In this document: in pieces, positions 34,821-48,100 of the stretch
Layout: every line of letters begins with the position of its first letter
Position numbering within the stretch: the first letter of the stretch is position 1
Source: Rhyacophila brunnea
Taxonomy: Eukaryota; Arthropoda; Insecta; Trichoptera; Rhyacophilidae
Reading direction: 5' to 3'
NCBI GenBank assembly: GCA_022495005.1
Contig: JAGYXB010001944.1
Location: forward strand, 1 to 64,000
Length of the DNA: 64,000 nt
The notes under the pieces: model-generated
The model's database searches: none
Told to the model about the DNA's origin: nothing
What the model saw: the letters and a program-made list of their open reading frames with translations, nothing else
Program-made: the position numbers and the translations under genes

Positions 34821-35166
34821 CAGTAGGCGCTCGGTAATCAGGCACCCATATTTATTCACCTATGCCGGATTATTGGATTTCTATAGGAAATAATTCTATT
34901 ACAGATATGCACAGTAAAAATCTTTATTAGTTTATGTAAACATACACAAAAATTAATAACATTGTTTACTTAATCAACGAGGGAAACAAACATGTGTTCA
35001 TCTGTCAAGGTCGGGCACCGAACTGCCGAGCGAACGGCTCTCTGCTCTGCAATCCGGCAGTTTAATGTGAAACCTGTCGGATTATAGAGCAGAAGAGCTG
35101 AGTTGCAAAATGCCAGACTATTGGACGTTCCGGATTGGTGAACGCCGGATTACCGAGCGCCTACTG
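34821..35166. mobile_element. Pogo/Tigger MITE (CAGTAGGCGCTCGGTAATC), copy 1
   Basis: Ends CAGTAGGCGCTCGGTAATC and GATTACCGAGCGCCTACTG between TA dinucleotides. The interior is rich in ATCCGGCA/TGCCGGAT words. A shorter second copy lies at 47,346-47,584. Confidence 0.88.
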
Positions 35167-35168
35167 TA

Positions 35169-36235
35169 TAATCAGTTTTTATAGTTATGATTTTAGCTAA
35201 ATTTCTTTAAAGTATTTTTTGTGTGGCAGTAGTGCATGAATCTTTTGCATTATCAACGTACAGACAGCTTTGCTGAAGCACCAGCATATTACAACAAATA
35301 ATAATATAATGTACAAACTCTGCTATCCTTTACATACACGATACGATAGATTTGTGTAACTGCTACACCAATAATTACGTGATTCAACATTTCGAGAATA
35401 GTCCAAATATGAGCATTATGATTTTTTATAATAAGTGATAGTTAAACGGCGACAATTTTAGATATCTTCTCGAATAGGTATCTAATATAGGTACATACAT
35501 AATGATTCTTAGTTTTTAGTACACAGAATTTTCGTAGTTCAAAACAAATGACTGGATTGATAAAGATAACTTTAATGACCATGAGATCGGTAAGAGTAAA
35601 TAATCATAAAAAGCATCAGATATTTCACAATTTGAAAATTGTTTGCAACGTCTTATTTATACAAACTAAATAAGACTTTTAAAGGGTTACTTGGAACAAA
35701 GAGAATAATATGCTCATTTGTGAAAAACTGAAAATAGATCGCAATGGGTAGAGAAGTAAATTAATATGGAATATTTTATGAAATAAATAATTATAATCAT
35801 CTGTCTACATTATATACGAAAAATAAATAAATGAAATAGAATTGAAATGAAAACCGAGTGATACAATGAAATATTTCAATAAACATTGTTAAATGTATGA
35901 ATTTACCTGTCAATGAACTGTGAAGCAAACAATATAAATAAAGAAATCCTTTTCTCGTGACAGATTGAATTGTATAAATTCAATATTCGTATTAAATGAA
36001 TGGCAAAGTTGTCGGCAGTGGAAAGTGTCGCCAGTACCGCATTCCATGCTACCACCATTCCAAAATAAAAGATTGTATAAAGATTTTTTTACGGAAGATA
36101 AATAATTGTAAAACAACGTATGAGTAAAATAGTAAGTAGTTAATCGACTGAAATTATTTAAATATTAGTTAATTTTTATTGTTTACCTTGAGCTTTTATT
36201 TTGTTTTCACTACGTGTGAAATACCTATAACTCAA
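35169..36235. other. Intergenic, nothing recognised
   Basis: AT-rich; the right part leads into the presumed promoter of FUN14 gene B. Confidence 0.4.
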
Positions 36236-36451
36236 ATTCCTATGCAAGCAACATTGAATATTTTGCGGAGGGAGAAGTCAGAACCAGAACAGCAGAAAGA
36301 ATTTATTTTGACAGTTGTGGTTGTCGAAATCGGAAAGGTGTGATTTAAAAGGCGGAGGTAAATAGAACCTAATTGGTAAAATCTTAAGCGTTTTCAAATG
36401 TATCGTATCGATTCCATATATATGCTCTTTTAGGAATTGCTAACATTTGAC

Positions 36452-39400
36452 ATGGCTAAAAGATCAAAATCTCCCCGAGGTAATGATGCAGCAGAAGAAG
36501 TTGAACATGCAGTCGAGGACACCAAAAAGTTTATTGATAAAGCGGTCGGAGAAATCGGCAAAACAGCCGCTACACAACAGTTAATCATGGGGTCATTCTC
36601 AGGATGGTGAGTAAAATAATTTAACTCAATCTATGTTATGTATACATAATAATATAATATGTCATTTCTATTTATATCCTACGTCATAGTGCAATATTTA
36701 TTTTCTGTGATTCATAAGACAAGTTATTCGAAGGTCTTTTGAAAGCTCATGACATTGCTTACAAACAAAATATTTTATATGAATACCTATGTCCTATTAA
36801 TAATTTAATTCATTATGTATGTACGTATTTAAAGCTTCACTATTTATTGTATAATATAGGTACTTAAATAAATAACGATTAGTAAAACAAATTGACTGTG
36901 ACATGTAGAAATTTTTTGAGTTATATTTACTTTATTCCACAATGTGTATTATTATCACTAAACAGATTAGTAAGATGGTTAACTATGGTTATACATTGTC
37001 CAGGCAGAAACCATTCTGTTTTCTATCCGACCAACCCTTCAAATCACTAAAATCGATGGGACACAGTATCACACTTGTTATCGGACGTTCTTGTTAGACT
37101 ATTATTAATTTTATATCACTTATTAACAGTGGTGCGTTTAGTGACGTTGAGGCCCGACACACTGGCCCCCAACAATAATATATGAATAATCTAATTTTAA
37201 TTTTCCAAATAAATCCACACATTCATACAATTTTTATTTTGTATAAATTATACAAATATGGTTTAATTGAAAGAGTTTCCTTTCTTACAAATCAAAATCT
37301 ATAAATAGGTACATACTTACAGCAGAATACCTACCAATTTAGTAGCCGATCTCTGTAAATTTGTTGATATTTATAGGTGCATGCGTACATTGAAAATAAA
37401 TTGATATCAAACATACAAAGTTACATAAGTTCACATTTTTTTGTTTTTACTGTTCGTATCTACCTACTTAATTAGTCTATTTTTGCTTCTAATCAAGAGC
37501 TATTAGAACCCCTACTTTTATGCAGGGTTTTTGTTAGATTTGGGCAATACCTTTTTTCCACTCAGTTTGTGAGAAATATGCATGTTTTTTCAAATTTCAA
37601 TATAATTTAATAACTGAGTGGCAGGTTTTGACTCTTCAGAGGCTCCCTTTTAAATTATCTCACGAATCGGTTGCGTCATGTTGCGTTATGGAAACGCGCC
37701 TCTGCTTATTAAGTAGGATCATTCTAAACATTGCAACAAACTAAACTTGAGTGATTACTTTGTCCGAATCTACTATGGTGGCATTTTGGCCACTTCTGTT
37801 GGTTCAAGGTATGTTTCTTACTAATGGATATTAGTAGCCGCCTATTCAACGCTTGCATTCTGATGGTGCTGCTTTACAGTAGTGAATCATGGGACCTAAT
37901 GAAGACTCGTAGCAACTGTATACTGAGCTTCGAGAACAGATATTCGCAACGGGTACTGGGCGTAAGGTGGGTATGCCTTTAGGAGTAACCAGAAGATAAA
38001 AGAACGAATCAAGCAGCCTCTTGGCGACGATGAACCTGACTACTTGGTCACGTGCTGCGGATGCCAGAAAAAAGCGTCAACCTGGCTTGCATGTTCTTCA
38101 AGCCAACCGGATTCCGGCGACCTGAAAGGCCGCTAAATACTATCTATTGAGTGTATACGGAAGAGCTACGGGATGTTGGTATGACCTGGAATGACGCAAG
38201 ATGACAGGCGAGCGACAGAGATTCTTGGGGGCGTGTTGTGTCCATATGTCCATCTATGGGGTGGACATAGCCGAAGAAGAGAAGAAAAAATATTTAAATA
38301 TAATCCCCCTTTTTTCTCCCAGATGGTGTTTTCCGTTAATTTAGTTTTATTGGTTTCTATGTGCTTTTTTTTAGGCCTGACAGGTGTAACACTTACGCAT
38401 TTGCTCTGGTGTGTGCACTTGCGAGGAGTCAGAAAAAAATACTATTTTACATTATAGGTACTTCAACTGGTTCTGATTATTTTAAGGTTTCTGACAGGGA
38501 ATTCGGGCATTAATTTTATGGTGTATATTTGACAACACTGCTTATCTGCCAATCATGTAAACTTGAATTTATTTGAAGTGGTAAAAGTTTAGCATAAGCA
38601 TTTGTTTTGTTTATACATACCTAGCGGTTGGAAAAAAAATACTAGAATGTTATTTCTGAGGTATGAGTTGTTTTCCCAACGTGGCATTTCAACAAACATA
38701 CTGGTTTTGAAAATATTAAACATGGCAGTTAAAATCATTATCATTATTATTAAATTAAAATTATTATTAATAAAATCATTATTAGCGTTAGTAGAGCAGG
38801 GCCTTCAAATACTTTCTCTTTCACTCATCGGGCGTCGCATACAGCGCCGTCGGGAAGCCCTAACTATCGCGGGCCCCGCCCCACTATCATATAGACAGCA
38901 GAGAAGGGGTCGCCTATTTGACTATATAAGGTGACGTTTGGCCTTCAGTTATCAATTAGAATTGAGTCGAGCTTGTCTTCGTCAAGAGACCTAATTTACC
39001 TATTTCAGTACAGTACTTAGTCTTGCTTGCACTCTGAAAATGGATAAACGGTTAGCCGTAAGTCATATCAGAGTCAAGTGAGCTATTCGATTGGGATAGG
39101 TACACGGTCTGACTACGCCGTAGTTCCAGTATAAATTACCTCAAACTTATTATACTCGCGCATATCAAATTACTGTGTTGTTACCGTATAAAATCAAATA
39201 TACCGTATACTCTTTGAAACACCCACGACTTATAATTTATAAATAGAGAAAGGTTCAGGACTCCATCCCTTATAACATTTAATTTCTAGTTGTGTGGTTT
39301 TATGAATATGAAAATAGTGTAGTGTGGTCAGTAGAGATGGGAAAACCTGGTCGATTTTGAAGACTAAGTATACTTACTACCAGTATAAAAAAATACTAAA

Positions 39401-41775
39401 TAGAAACATGTTCCAAAATACTTACTAGTATTTGGAATACTATATAGAGCGTTTGGCGTGCGTATGCGACAAAAGTTTCATACTCAACTGAAACTAAAAC
39501 CAACTCCATATTAGTATTTGAAATACGTATCGACTCAGGGAACCCAGACTGTGCATCGGCTTCAATTGTGTCGCTAAAAATACGCTAAGCTCCGCTTGTC
39601 GAAAAGTCCTATTTATTATAAACTTTTAAACACATGTTAAATTTATGAGTTGTTTTTCTGTTAGGTTACAATATTCTTGTTAACAAAAATGAATAACAGT
39701 GATTTTTTTAATTTTAAACATTTTTTGAACGGTCATATAACAAGCCTAAGCCTGTGCGTCATCTCACCACTGTGCTGCGACACAAAATTTATGACCTATT
39801 ATTCATACATTCGAACGCAATAGACTAATAAATTAAAATATACCTATATTCAAGTGCTATCTCGTTCACGCGCATTTAATGTCAATAGTGTTGAAAGTCT
39901 ACCAACTGGCAAGTGCACAGAACTGCGACTAGTGATGATATCACAAGTCTTTTGGAATAAGTTAATTGGGCCACACATACTATGGGTAGTTTCATCCGAA
40001 ACTTGAGTACACAAACTGGTGACAGTATTTCCAACTCTCCTCTAGTGGTCAGTCTCATCTCGATTGTTGTAAAATTAATTTATTACTCCAGATATTTAAA
40101 TTTCATTAGGAAATGAATAACTACCAAAATGTTTAGAAAATTTCTGATTAATATGACTATTGTTTTAATAGGAATCAGTTATGGCTACATGGTTTCGTCA
40201 TTCACAATCGTCTGATTCTTTATATATCTACCAATGATATATATATATATATCTACCAATGATGCATAGGTGTCGGTGAACTACAGCTTGTATACCATAT
40301 ATTATGTCTCTTTAGTAAATGTGCACAAAGGTTGCTTCTGTCTTAAACGTTTTCCGATCCTCGGAGCAAAACCGATTCCTACAAAACTTATCATTTAAAA
40401 TTCATTTTCCATCAAGTTTCCTCAATACTATCAAATTTAATATTTATAAATATCTAATACTTTCAGGATTGCCGGATTTGTTGCCATGAGAATGGGTAAA
40501 CTTTCTGGCATCGCCGTCGGTGGTGGAGCCATAATGTTACATATTGCTCATCAGCAAGGATACATAGATCTGGATTGGGATAAAGTGTGCAAGAAAGTTG
40601 ATAAATTAAGTGACAAAATTGAAAAGGAAGCTACGGGTAGCTCACCAGGCATTATTGATAAGGTTTGTTCTTGGAGACAACAATCTAAATCAATAGTTTA
40701 TAATTAATATTAACTGACATTTAAAAATAAATACTGCAAATGGAATATGTTCGATAATGGGGAAAAACTACAGTACAGCACCAAACCATTCACGCGACCA
40801 CAGTGCAAGGACACATCAACGAGCACATAGCCTTGTTTGTTATGGTCATGTGGGTGGCTGACTGTGTCTGCCACCCACACCATGTTCACAGGTTTATGTA
40901 GTTAACAATATTATTCATCAAAATCTTTTTTTTTTGTAATGTAGGCTCAACATTATATACTGATAATACAGAACAATGTGTATTTGTTCTTTAAAATAAC
41001 TGTATATCCAAGAGTCCCACGTTCAGTTTGGGCTTGCTTGCACCTTGGCGATTTAAAACCTCATTAGCTACTAACTGTTTTCTACCAATCAGCCGATACC
41101 TCATTGGCTCCATACCACCTATTACCAATAGGCAGGGTTTAATTAAATGTTAGAAACTAGCCAACACCATCTGCAATTTATATTCTTAATTAAATGAAAG
41201 CCAATAAGTAAGACTAAGTTTAGTGTACACTATTTATGTTAGATCTCCACATCCTACCTCCACCCTTCACCATTTAAACTAATGGTATTTGGTTAGGTCA
41301 TAAAGGACGAGGAGCTCTTTGCGGATGGTCAGACTAAATCATGGGTGCCATGGGACTTTCACCAACACACGCTCTGTGTGCCCCTAAATGCCGGGAAGAA
41401 TGCAAATGAGATGCCCTACAGAACAATCATCTGGGTCACGATCCTCTGTTATAAAGATCCGACAAAGAAAATTGAATGAATGATGAATTAACTTTATTTA
41501 CAACTTTACTATTTTGATAGACTCAAGAAGTTAAAATCTGTCACATCTATGTTACTGTAAAATAGAATATATCACCATGTTTTCTTTTAAAGGTTGGACG
41601 ATTTGTCGACCGAAAAGTCGACAAGGCTGAGGAGGCTTTGAAGAAAAAACAACTGAAAGCGAAGAAGTGGTACCATTCGGTCACCGGGGATGAACACTAT
41701 CGGGCGACGGAGACCCACGTCTTCCTCGCGTCTTTCGTGGCTGGATTGGCCCTCGGCTTAATGTGCGGTCGTTAG
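36452..41775 (+). CDS. FUN14-domain protein B (FUNDC1-like), 177 aa
   Basis: Coding exons 36,452-36,606, 40,467-40,662 and 41,593-41,775. The codon-split positions match gene A, and exon 2 is also exactly 196 nt. Sequence: MAKRSKSPRGNDAAEEVEHA, KFIDKAVGEIGKTAATQQ, GSFSGWIAGFVAMRMGKLSG, GGGAIMLHIAHQQGYIDLDW. The last exon then diverges: a lysine-rich helix (DRKVDKAEEALKKKQLKAKK) precedes a second hydrophobic segment VFLASFVAGLALGLMCGR. No YxxL LC3-interaction motif is visible in the N-terminus. A possible 76-bp 5' UTR intron spans 36,358-36,433. Intron 1 (3.9 kb) carries a LINE relic, an orphan promoter signature and a hAT MITE. AATAAA near 41,937. Confidence 0.93.
37800..38285 (+). pseudogene. 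Decayed LINE reverse-transcriptase tail in FUN14-B intron 1
   Basis: Frame-shifted pieces read LLYSSESWDLMKT, RVLGVRWVCL, KIKERIKQPLG, GHVLRMPEKSVNLACMFF, then ELRDVGMTWNDA and ATEILGG. This is the C-terminal order of non-LTR polyproteins (LLYG.E.W, R.LG..W, GH.LRM, ..L....TW..A). Heavily mutated; a different lineage from 2,782-3,265. Confidence 0.75.
38923..39057 (+). promoter_or_regulatory. Candidate TATA/initiator promoter with a 6-codon first exon
   Basis: TATATAAG (38,923-38,930) is followed 24 bp later by an arthropod-like initiator TTCAGTT (A at 38,947). A leader of about 93 nt then reaches ATGGATAAACGGTTAGCC (MDKRLA, 39,040-39,057), directly followed by donor GTAAGT. The upstream 100 bp is unusually GC-rich for the region. 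No following exon was found. Splicing to FUN14-B exon 2 would be out of frame. It may be an LTR or transposon promoter, or the start of an undetected gene. Confidence 0.4.
39332..40044. mobile_element. Complete non-autonomous hAT element, 713 bp (empty-site copy)
   Basis: Ends TAGAGATGGGAAAACC and CCAACTCTCCTCTA, flanked by the perfect 8-bp duplication GTGGTCAG (39,324-39,331 and 40,045-40,052). It is the reverse-oriented relative of the split element at 11,010-14,816 and shows the intact sequence across the position where the other copy holds a 3.2-kb hAT. Confidence 0.92.
40663..41592. other. FUN14-B intron 2, no element assigned
   Basis: Moderately GC-rich blocks near 40,790-40,890 and 41,290-41,460 ('gtgtgcccctaaatgccggg') may be old repeats. 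No coding frame. Confidence 0.35.
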
Positions 41776-43834
41776 AATTTGATATTTTCAGCATAATAAT
41801 TTTACTTTCATACGTTGTGATTTTGATTGTATCATTTTTACTGGTACCTAATTGATATTTTTTTGTATTCCATTTGTATTATTATTAATATTTTTTTATG
41901 TTTCCTTATATAAATTGGCTAAATTATATATGCATAAATAAATTATCTGTTTTTATTCTGTTATTAGATTAGTGTGGAATAATGTTACTATTTAATATTC
42001 CAAAGTTGTGATTTTTTAACTCTTTATAAAATTGTGCTTTGCTTATACATGAATAATCTCCTAATACATAGTCATTATTTAAGTTGTAATGTTAATATTT
42101 CATTAGATCTTCATTAAATACCTCGAATCCTTCTACTTAGATATATTTTGTATATAAAATGTGCCTGCCGCCATAGACTAATATATGTAATACCCTTTAT
42201 CTGCTAGGTATCTAGCGGTGATAAGAGAAAATAAAAATATTTATGTGTTTTCTTATATTGAACTAATACTGTTTTGATACCATGTAATAACTAATATATC
42301 GTCACTGTGTGGCAGAAGACACTAATTCGAAAAAATGACATATTGAGTTAGTTATACCAAAATGTTCCTTATTTCAAACTTTACCATCTGGAAACATTCT
42401 TAATAAATAAACAGTCTTTATTTTAAAGTCATCCTTTTTACGATTACTTAATAGACTCACATGATAGACCATTTCAAACATTTTAACAACTTCAAAGTCA
42501 AATTACTCAAAACTAGTATTCTACAGTTAGTGTGTTCTGCCAGAACAGAGACGATATTATCCTACATACAACCTACATTATATCTGTACCTCGGAAACAG
42601 ACAGATGCAAGAAATAGAATAATTGGATGATACAAAAAAATTGTCATCTTTTGCATATACTCTTAGAAGTTATAAGCATTCATCTAAAACATAAATTGTG
42701 TTTTGGCTCTCCTGAACAATAAATTGAGAGTGTAGCAATTGCATCTGTCTGCCTATGAGATACATAAAATATATTATGTAGGAATTCATTTCTATCATTA
42801 ATCGGATCACAGAATGTTAAACATAGATTTAATATCCTTTCTTTTTTTAAATTTTTTGTTTCCGATAAGTATTTTTATTCGATTTACCATATAGTTTTAG
42901 ATTAGTATTACCTTTAGTGAGATTAACGAATTTGTGATGCTATTAAATATACCTAATGCAAAAAAATCTCATGAAATAAAAGTTTTTCTGTACTTAACAC
43001 TTCTATTTGTTTGTTTTTATAATATTATGTCTTTAGTCGTCGACTCACAATACCTGTTCTGGTGACTTTCTACGACACAAAAAAGATTTTCACTTCATAC
43101 CTACATAAAACAGTGCCGACAAATGCCCCAAATCACGAGCTCCCAAATGTCCTGTGGTTTATAATAATGACTAATGAGGCTTTGAAAAATATCCAGAGCG
43201 GATATTGCGACTTGGACAACTCAATTATGTTCAGTTGGGTAATAAAAGTAACATAAAAACCAAAGATGTTAAATTTATAATCTTGTCAGTCCTAACTCTT
43301 CATATTACTAGCAAATCTTACATCAAAGAAACTTTTAGTTTTTTAGCAAGTTAGTTTTAAAAGTTCTAGTTTAGCAAAAGAAGTTTTTATCATGACGTCG
43401 ATATATTTTCCTCACTTTGGCACAACGACTTACATGTTCGGCCCCTAAACCCCTAAAGGTTTAGATGTAATTTGAAAGTCATGTTTTTGTGAAATAAATA
43501 AATATTATCCCTCTTGTAACTGGTAGATAGAGGGGCCACTTCTGAAACTGTGGGTCGCGGCTGACAAACATTCATGTAGTTCTTGGCAGCAAAATTATGA
43601 CAACCACTTGCCAACAAAATTTCAGGAAAAACCAAAATGGTTTAGATCAGAGATTCCCATTCGCCGTTTTGATTCTGAATAGAAAATTTTGTTTTTGAGA
43701 CAAAGACCCAAAAATAATGAAGTAACCACCACCAGAATACAGTTAGGGACGGGTGGAGTTAGTTGTTGGTTAAACTGAGGACCCGTGCGACGATATGATG
43801 AAGACACAGTTCTGGCGGTGATAAATTAATATAT
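41776..43834. other. Intergenic/3' flank of FUN14-B, no gene recognised
   Basis: Contains CCATAGACTAATAT near 42,172. A 64-codon frame at 43,062-43,256 has no recognised family or splice context. Confidence 0.4.
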
Positions 43835-44217
43835 AGTACACTGAATAATCCGCCACTCGATTATTCAACATCTACTATAATCCGCCGTTATTTTTACTAC
43901 TTGAAAGCACAAAATCAAGCTTTATAAGCAATCACAATTATTCCGTGCTCCAATGCAACCGGGACACACAAACTGAAGCTTTTTGGTCGTAGGGAATAGT
44001 TAATAAACTTAGTTTATAAATATGTATAATTTAGTAAATACTTGATTTTAATTATAAATAAAACCGTAATTGCTAGTACAAATTTCTCAAAAAAGCTATT
44101 TTTACGAAATACCTGTTTTAATTTTGACCATATTTTGTATGAATGCACTATAATCCACCGCTTTCATTAATTGGACACTTGTCTGGTTTTTGGGGTGGCG
44201 GACTGCTGAGAGAGTAG
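43835..44217 (+). mobile_element. Tigger-type element relic, reverse copy
   Basis: Ends GTACACTGAATAATCCGCCA and GGACTGCTGAGAGAGTAG. The interior matches 1-484 and 33,977-34,545 in reverse, with a residual PCSNATGTHKLKL on the plus strand near 43,948. Much of the transposase fragment is deleted. Confidence 0.8.
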
Positions 44218-44814
44218 TTAAGAAATATTTCAAAAGGTAAGTAAAGTTTTGCTGACTGCAGAATCTACTCTGAAAGGTTGTTTTATTCACTTTCCTTTCT
44301 TATATTGGTTGTGCAATTATTTCAATGTAAACTTTCAAGTTGCTCCTGAGAATTTTACTGAATGTGACGTAGAACAACCTGGAAATCAGGCAGCGATTTG
44401 TTGCCCCCGAGCAGTGCATGACCTCCTAAGCACACGGACGTCACTGCAGATATCCTCAAGTCTCTCAGATATTGAATCTCCGTGACCTTTTTAAATAAAA
44501 CCAATTGTTAAGATGAGAAACAATGTTATATTATTGTGATTGGAAGTTGTCTAATATAACAATGTGATCATGCATCAATGCATTGTAAGTATTTATTGTT
44601 TGGATCTTTTTCAAACAGCTTGTGGCGTCCCGAGTAAAAATTGAATACTACTGGTTTACGTGATGGAGATAAATATACCTAGGTATGTAATAAATTGTTA
44701 ATTATTATAAAATCTAACATTGTTTTTTCGATATAAATAATAATATTCAATAAAATTAATAATTTCAATTTATCAAACTCATTAGTCTATGGGTTATTTA
44801 ATGGCAATACAAAA
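44218..44814. other. Intergenic, nothing recognised
   Basis: A 78-codon frame at 44,249-44,485 lacks a family signature. Confidence 0.35.
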
Positions 44815-44822
44815 TATCTATT

Positions 44823-45078
44823 CAGTGTCGCCATACATACTGAAATTTCAGTACATCTACTGAAATTTTGGTCAGGAAAAGAAGAAATTATGATATTTGT
44901 GATGAATTAAAGACACTTGTTACATGATTTTTTAAAAGACACTTGTGATATTATGTCAATATGTACGCTTTCACCAAACACAATCGATGAATTTCATACA
45001 TTTTTGTCAATCTACTGATATTTTGAAGAAAAAATCAAAAAATCCACTGAATTTTGAAAATTTTAGTTGGCAACACTG
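44823..45078. mobile_element. hAT MITE (CAGTGTTGCCA family), copy 3
   Basis: Ends CAGTGTCGCCATAC and AGTTGGCAACACTG, flanked by TATCTATT and TATTTATT (7 of 8). It ends 63 bp before the proposed URI1 start codon and may lie in its promoter. Confidence 0.88.
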
Positions 45079-45141
45079 TATTTATTATCTATGACAGAAT
45101 ACAAAAGAAGTGTCACTGTCAGAGTTGTAGGTTAATTAACG

Positions 45142-48100
45142 ATGAATTTCATTCAAACTTCGTATGAAAATGTAATTCTTATTATCCTTATTAATATATA
45201 TCTCGATCGAGTTTTGAAACTGTTAATTTATTGTACCTACATAGAAATTTATATTTATTTATTGTACATAGACATAGTATGCCAACCCATGCCTACAAAC
45301 GCCGAAGTCAATCTCTTGCGTGCTAACACTGGCGTCGATTAAATCTACATAGGTTTCATTTCTCTAATGCTAAACATATTTTTTTTTTTAAATATTAATG
45401 AGCTCTCAGCATTTCTTATTCTCTAAAGCCACGTTGACACGGTCCAAGTTGACTTGGACCGAGCGCACTCGTACGAGACATCTTCATACTAATTATTCCT
45501 ATCCAAGCTAGCTTGGATGAGTAGGACGCGGTCCAAGTAGCTTGGAGAGGAGTAATTTATATGAAGATGTCTCGTACGAGTGCGTTTGGATGGCGCTCGG
45601 TCCAAATGTACTTCACAGTGTAAAGGTTATCTTAACTGACTTTCTACGAAAGCCACTTGCCCAATTCATAAGCTTCCATTGAATTTTGGCCAATCGTGTG
45701 ATTTAAATCTACAGCTTTGGAGACGATCTTTCTGCCACTACTTTGCTTTGGACTCAATATAACTCATGCATTATTTTTCAGGCAATAAAACAAAATGAGG
45801 AACAGGAAAAGTTTTGGATGCAAAATAAAAAGTCATTGGAAGAACTGCAAAATAATTTGAAATCATACAATGAATCTTTAAATCCAACGGTACTGGTGCC
45901 AGTTTGCAGTCGGGTGATGATGAGAGGAAATTTAATTCACACCAACGAGATCCTTGTATCATTAGGTTGCAGTTATTTTACAAAATGTACTTCAAAGCAA
46001 GCACAGGATATAATACAACATCGTTCATTGAGTAAGTTCTGGGCATTTTTGATAAATTTTGAATATTGTCAAGCCAACACTGTTATCATATTATTAACCC
46101 TTAGCCGGCTCGCACATTAAAACTCGTCTCGTCTGCAACATGTTGAATACGTCATTGTTATTCACAAAACACACATCAGCAAATGTAGCTCCGCACATTG
46201 GTCAGATGTGACTTTTTAGTTTGAAAAAAAAACATCTAGTGTTGCTAGCATCTCGGACTGCGAGTAGAGTAGAATTTTTCCCCGAAACAAGCATGTCATT
46301 CATAAACTACAAAAGTTTGTAGGTACCTACATACTTCACAAACCTTGGATTTTTTTTTCAACCATATGCATGGATACTTTTGCAATCTTGTCGGCGTAAA
46401 CACCAATTAGGTGGGTACTTAAGTGTCATAAACGTAATCCGAACCCGGCGTCATCCTGCAGGTCGGATTTTATTGCTTAGGGTCGAAATATTTTTAAACG
46501 ATCCACACATTAACAGTTTTAAGAAAATTTGTGATGATATTTTAGCTCGGTATATCCGATAAGGAGCTCGTTATAAAAGTGAATAAATGTATGGAAAAAA
46601 TCATAAACTAAAATTTCAACGAATGTTTCCTCCTTACGTCCGAGATCTCGCTATATCCGTGATCGTAATAACCGAGCTCGACTGTAATATGAAAATAAGT
46701 TGTATTATTAATTATTATTTTTAGAAGCAGATATGCATCTTATGGAGTTAGAGAAAGAAAAAATATTTTTGAATAATCAAATGGAGCAATCAAAAATCGT
46801 ATTAAGTAATGACTGCCAAGAAATTATAGAACCTTTCGATGAACAAAAAGAAAGAGAGTGGAAAAAGCAGCATTTGCTAAATGTACGGAAGTCCAAAAAA
46901 AATGAAAAGAATGATCATAGTGACATCGAACATGAAGACATTATGAATAAACTAGAACTGCTAGAATTGGAGGAAGAGATCGAACAATTACATAGTATGG
47001 ATTTCACAAAACCTCAACCGAAGACATCTATTCCTACGGAACAGCAAATAGCATCTACAAACTCTAATTTAAATCAACAGAAACCTAAATTATCCCGTGC
47101 AACTGAAACGAGAGAATCAGTTATACGGAAAAGGCTTTTGGAGTTGAAACAAAGTAAAACAAAATGTGTTACTGAAGAAGATGTCCTGAAAAGATTAGAT
47201 CAGCTGCAGGAAGAAGAAGATCTAAATGATGAATTGGAAAGGTCAGTTTTAATTTATTTAACATTTCAGATAATGAGTCCGATTAATGTTCTGCAGTAAT
47301 ATTATTCTTTTATTCGGATACATATTGCAAATTTGTAGTTACGTACAGTAGGCGCTGGGTAATCCGGCACCCATATTTTTTCACCTATGCCGGATTATTG
47401 GATTTTTATAGGAAATAATCTGTCAAGGTAGGGCACTAAACTGCCGAGCGAACGGCTCTCCGCTCTGTAATCCGGCAGTTTAATTTGAAACCTGCTGGAT
47501 TATAAAGCAGGAGAGCTGAGTTGCAAAATGCTGGACTATTGGACGTGCCGGATTGGTGGACGCCGGATTATTGAGCGCCTACTGCATATCAATAAAAAGT
47601 ATTATGCAAATCGTCACATAATCAGTTTAAATGACGATTAACAAGCTATTTTTGCCATAGAGTAGTTTTTGGTTAAATTAAGTATAAACTATGTACAGTA
47701 AAACCTCGTTAATACGAATTCCACAGGACCGAAAATCAAAAAAAAAATTCAAATTACGAATTATGAAATGTATGGGGGGGAAATATTAAAATTTAAAAAA
47801 AAAATTTTTTTTGATCTTCATCAATATCGTTTAAAATCATAGATGTGCCTACCAAATTTCCGGTTCCCGTGTTAATGGGTCACCAAATGTCAGGATTATT
47901 TTTATTACCTTCTTAAAATAAGTAATTTATGATGTTTTACGAAAAGTCTGTCACAATTTTCAATGACTGGCTCATGAAATAGTGTACTTTATTACGATTT
48001 ATTGAATATTTTTATATGCCAGGACTTTCGGGGTACTGGGGGGAAATAATTTCGAATTAAAGGTATGGTTTTATATGAAAATAATGTTCAAGGGACTTTT

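Noticed and set aside
43062..43256. 64-aa open frame after FUN14-B
   Set aside because: No family signature or splice sites; likely chance.
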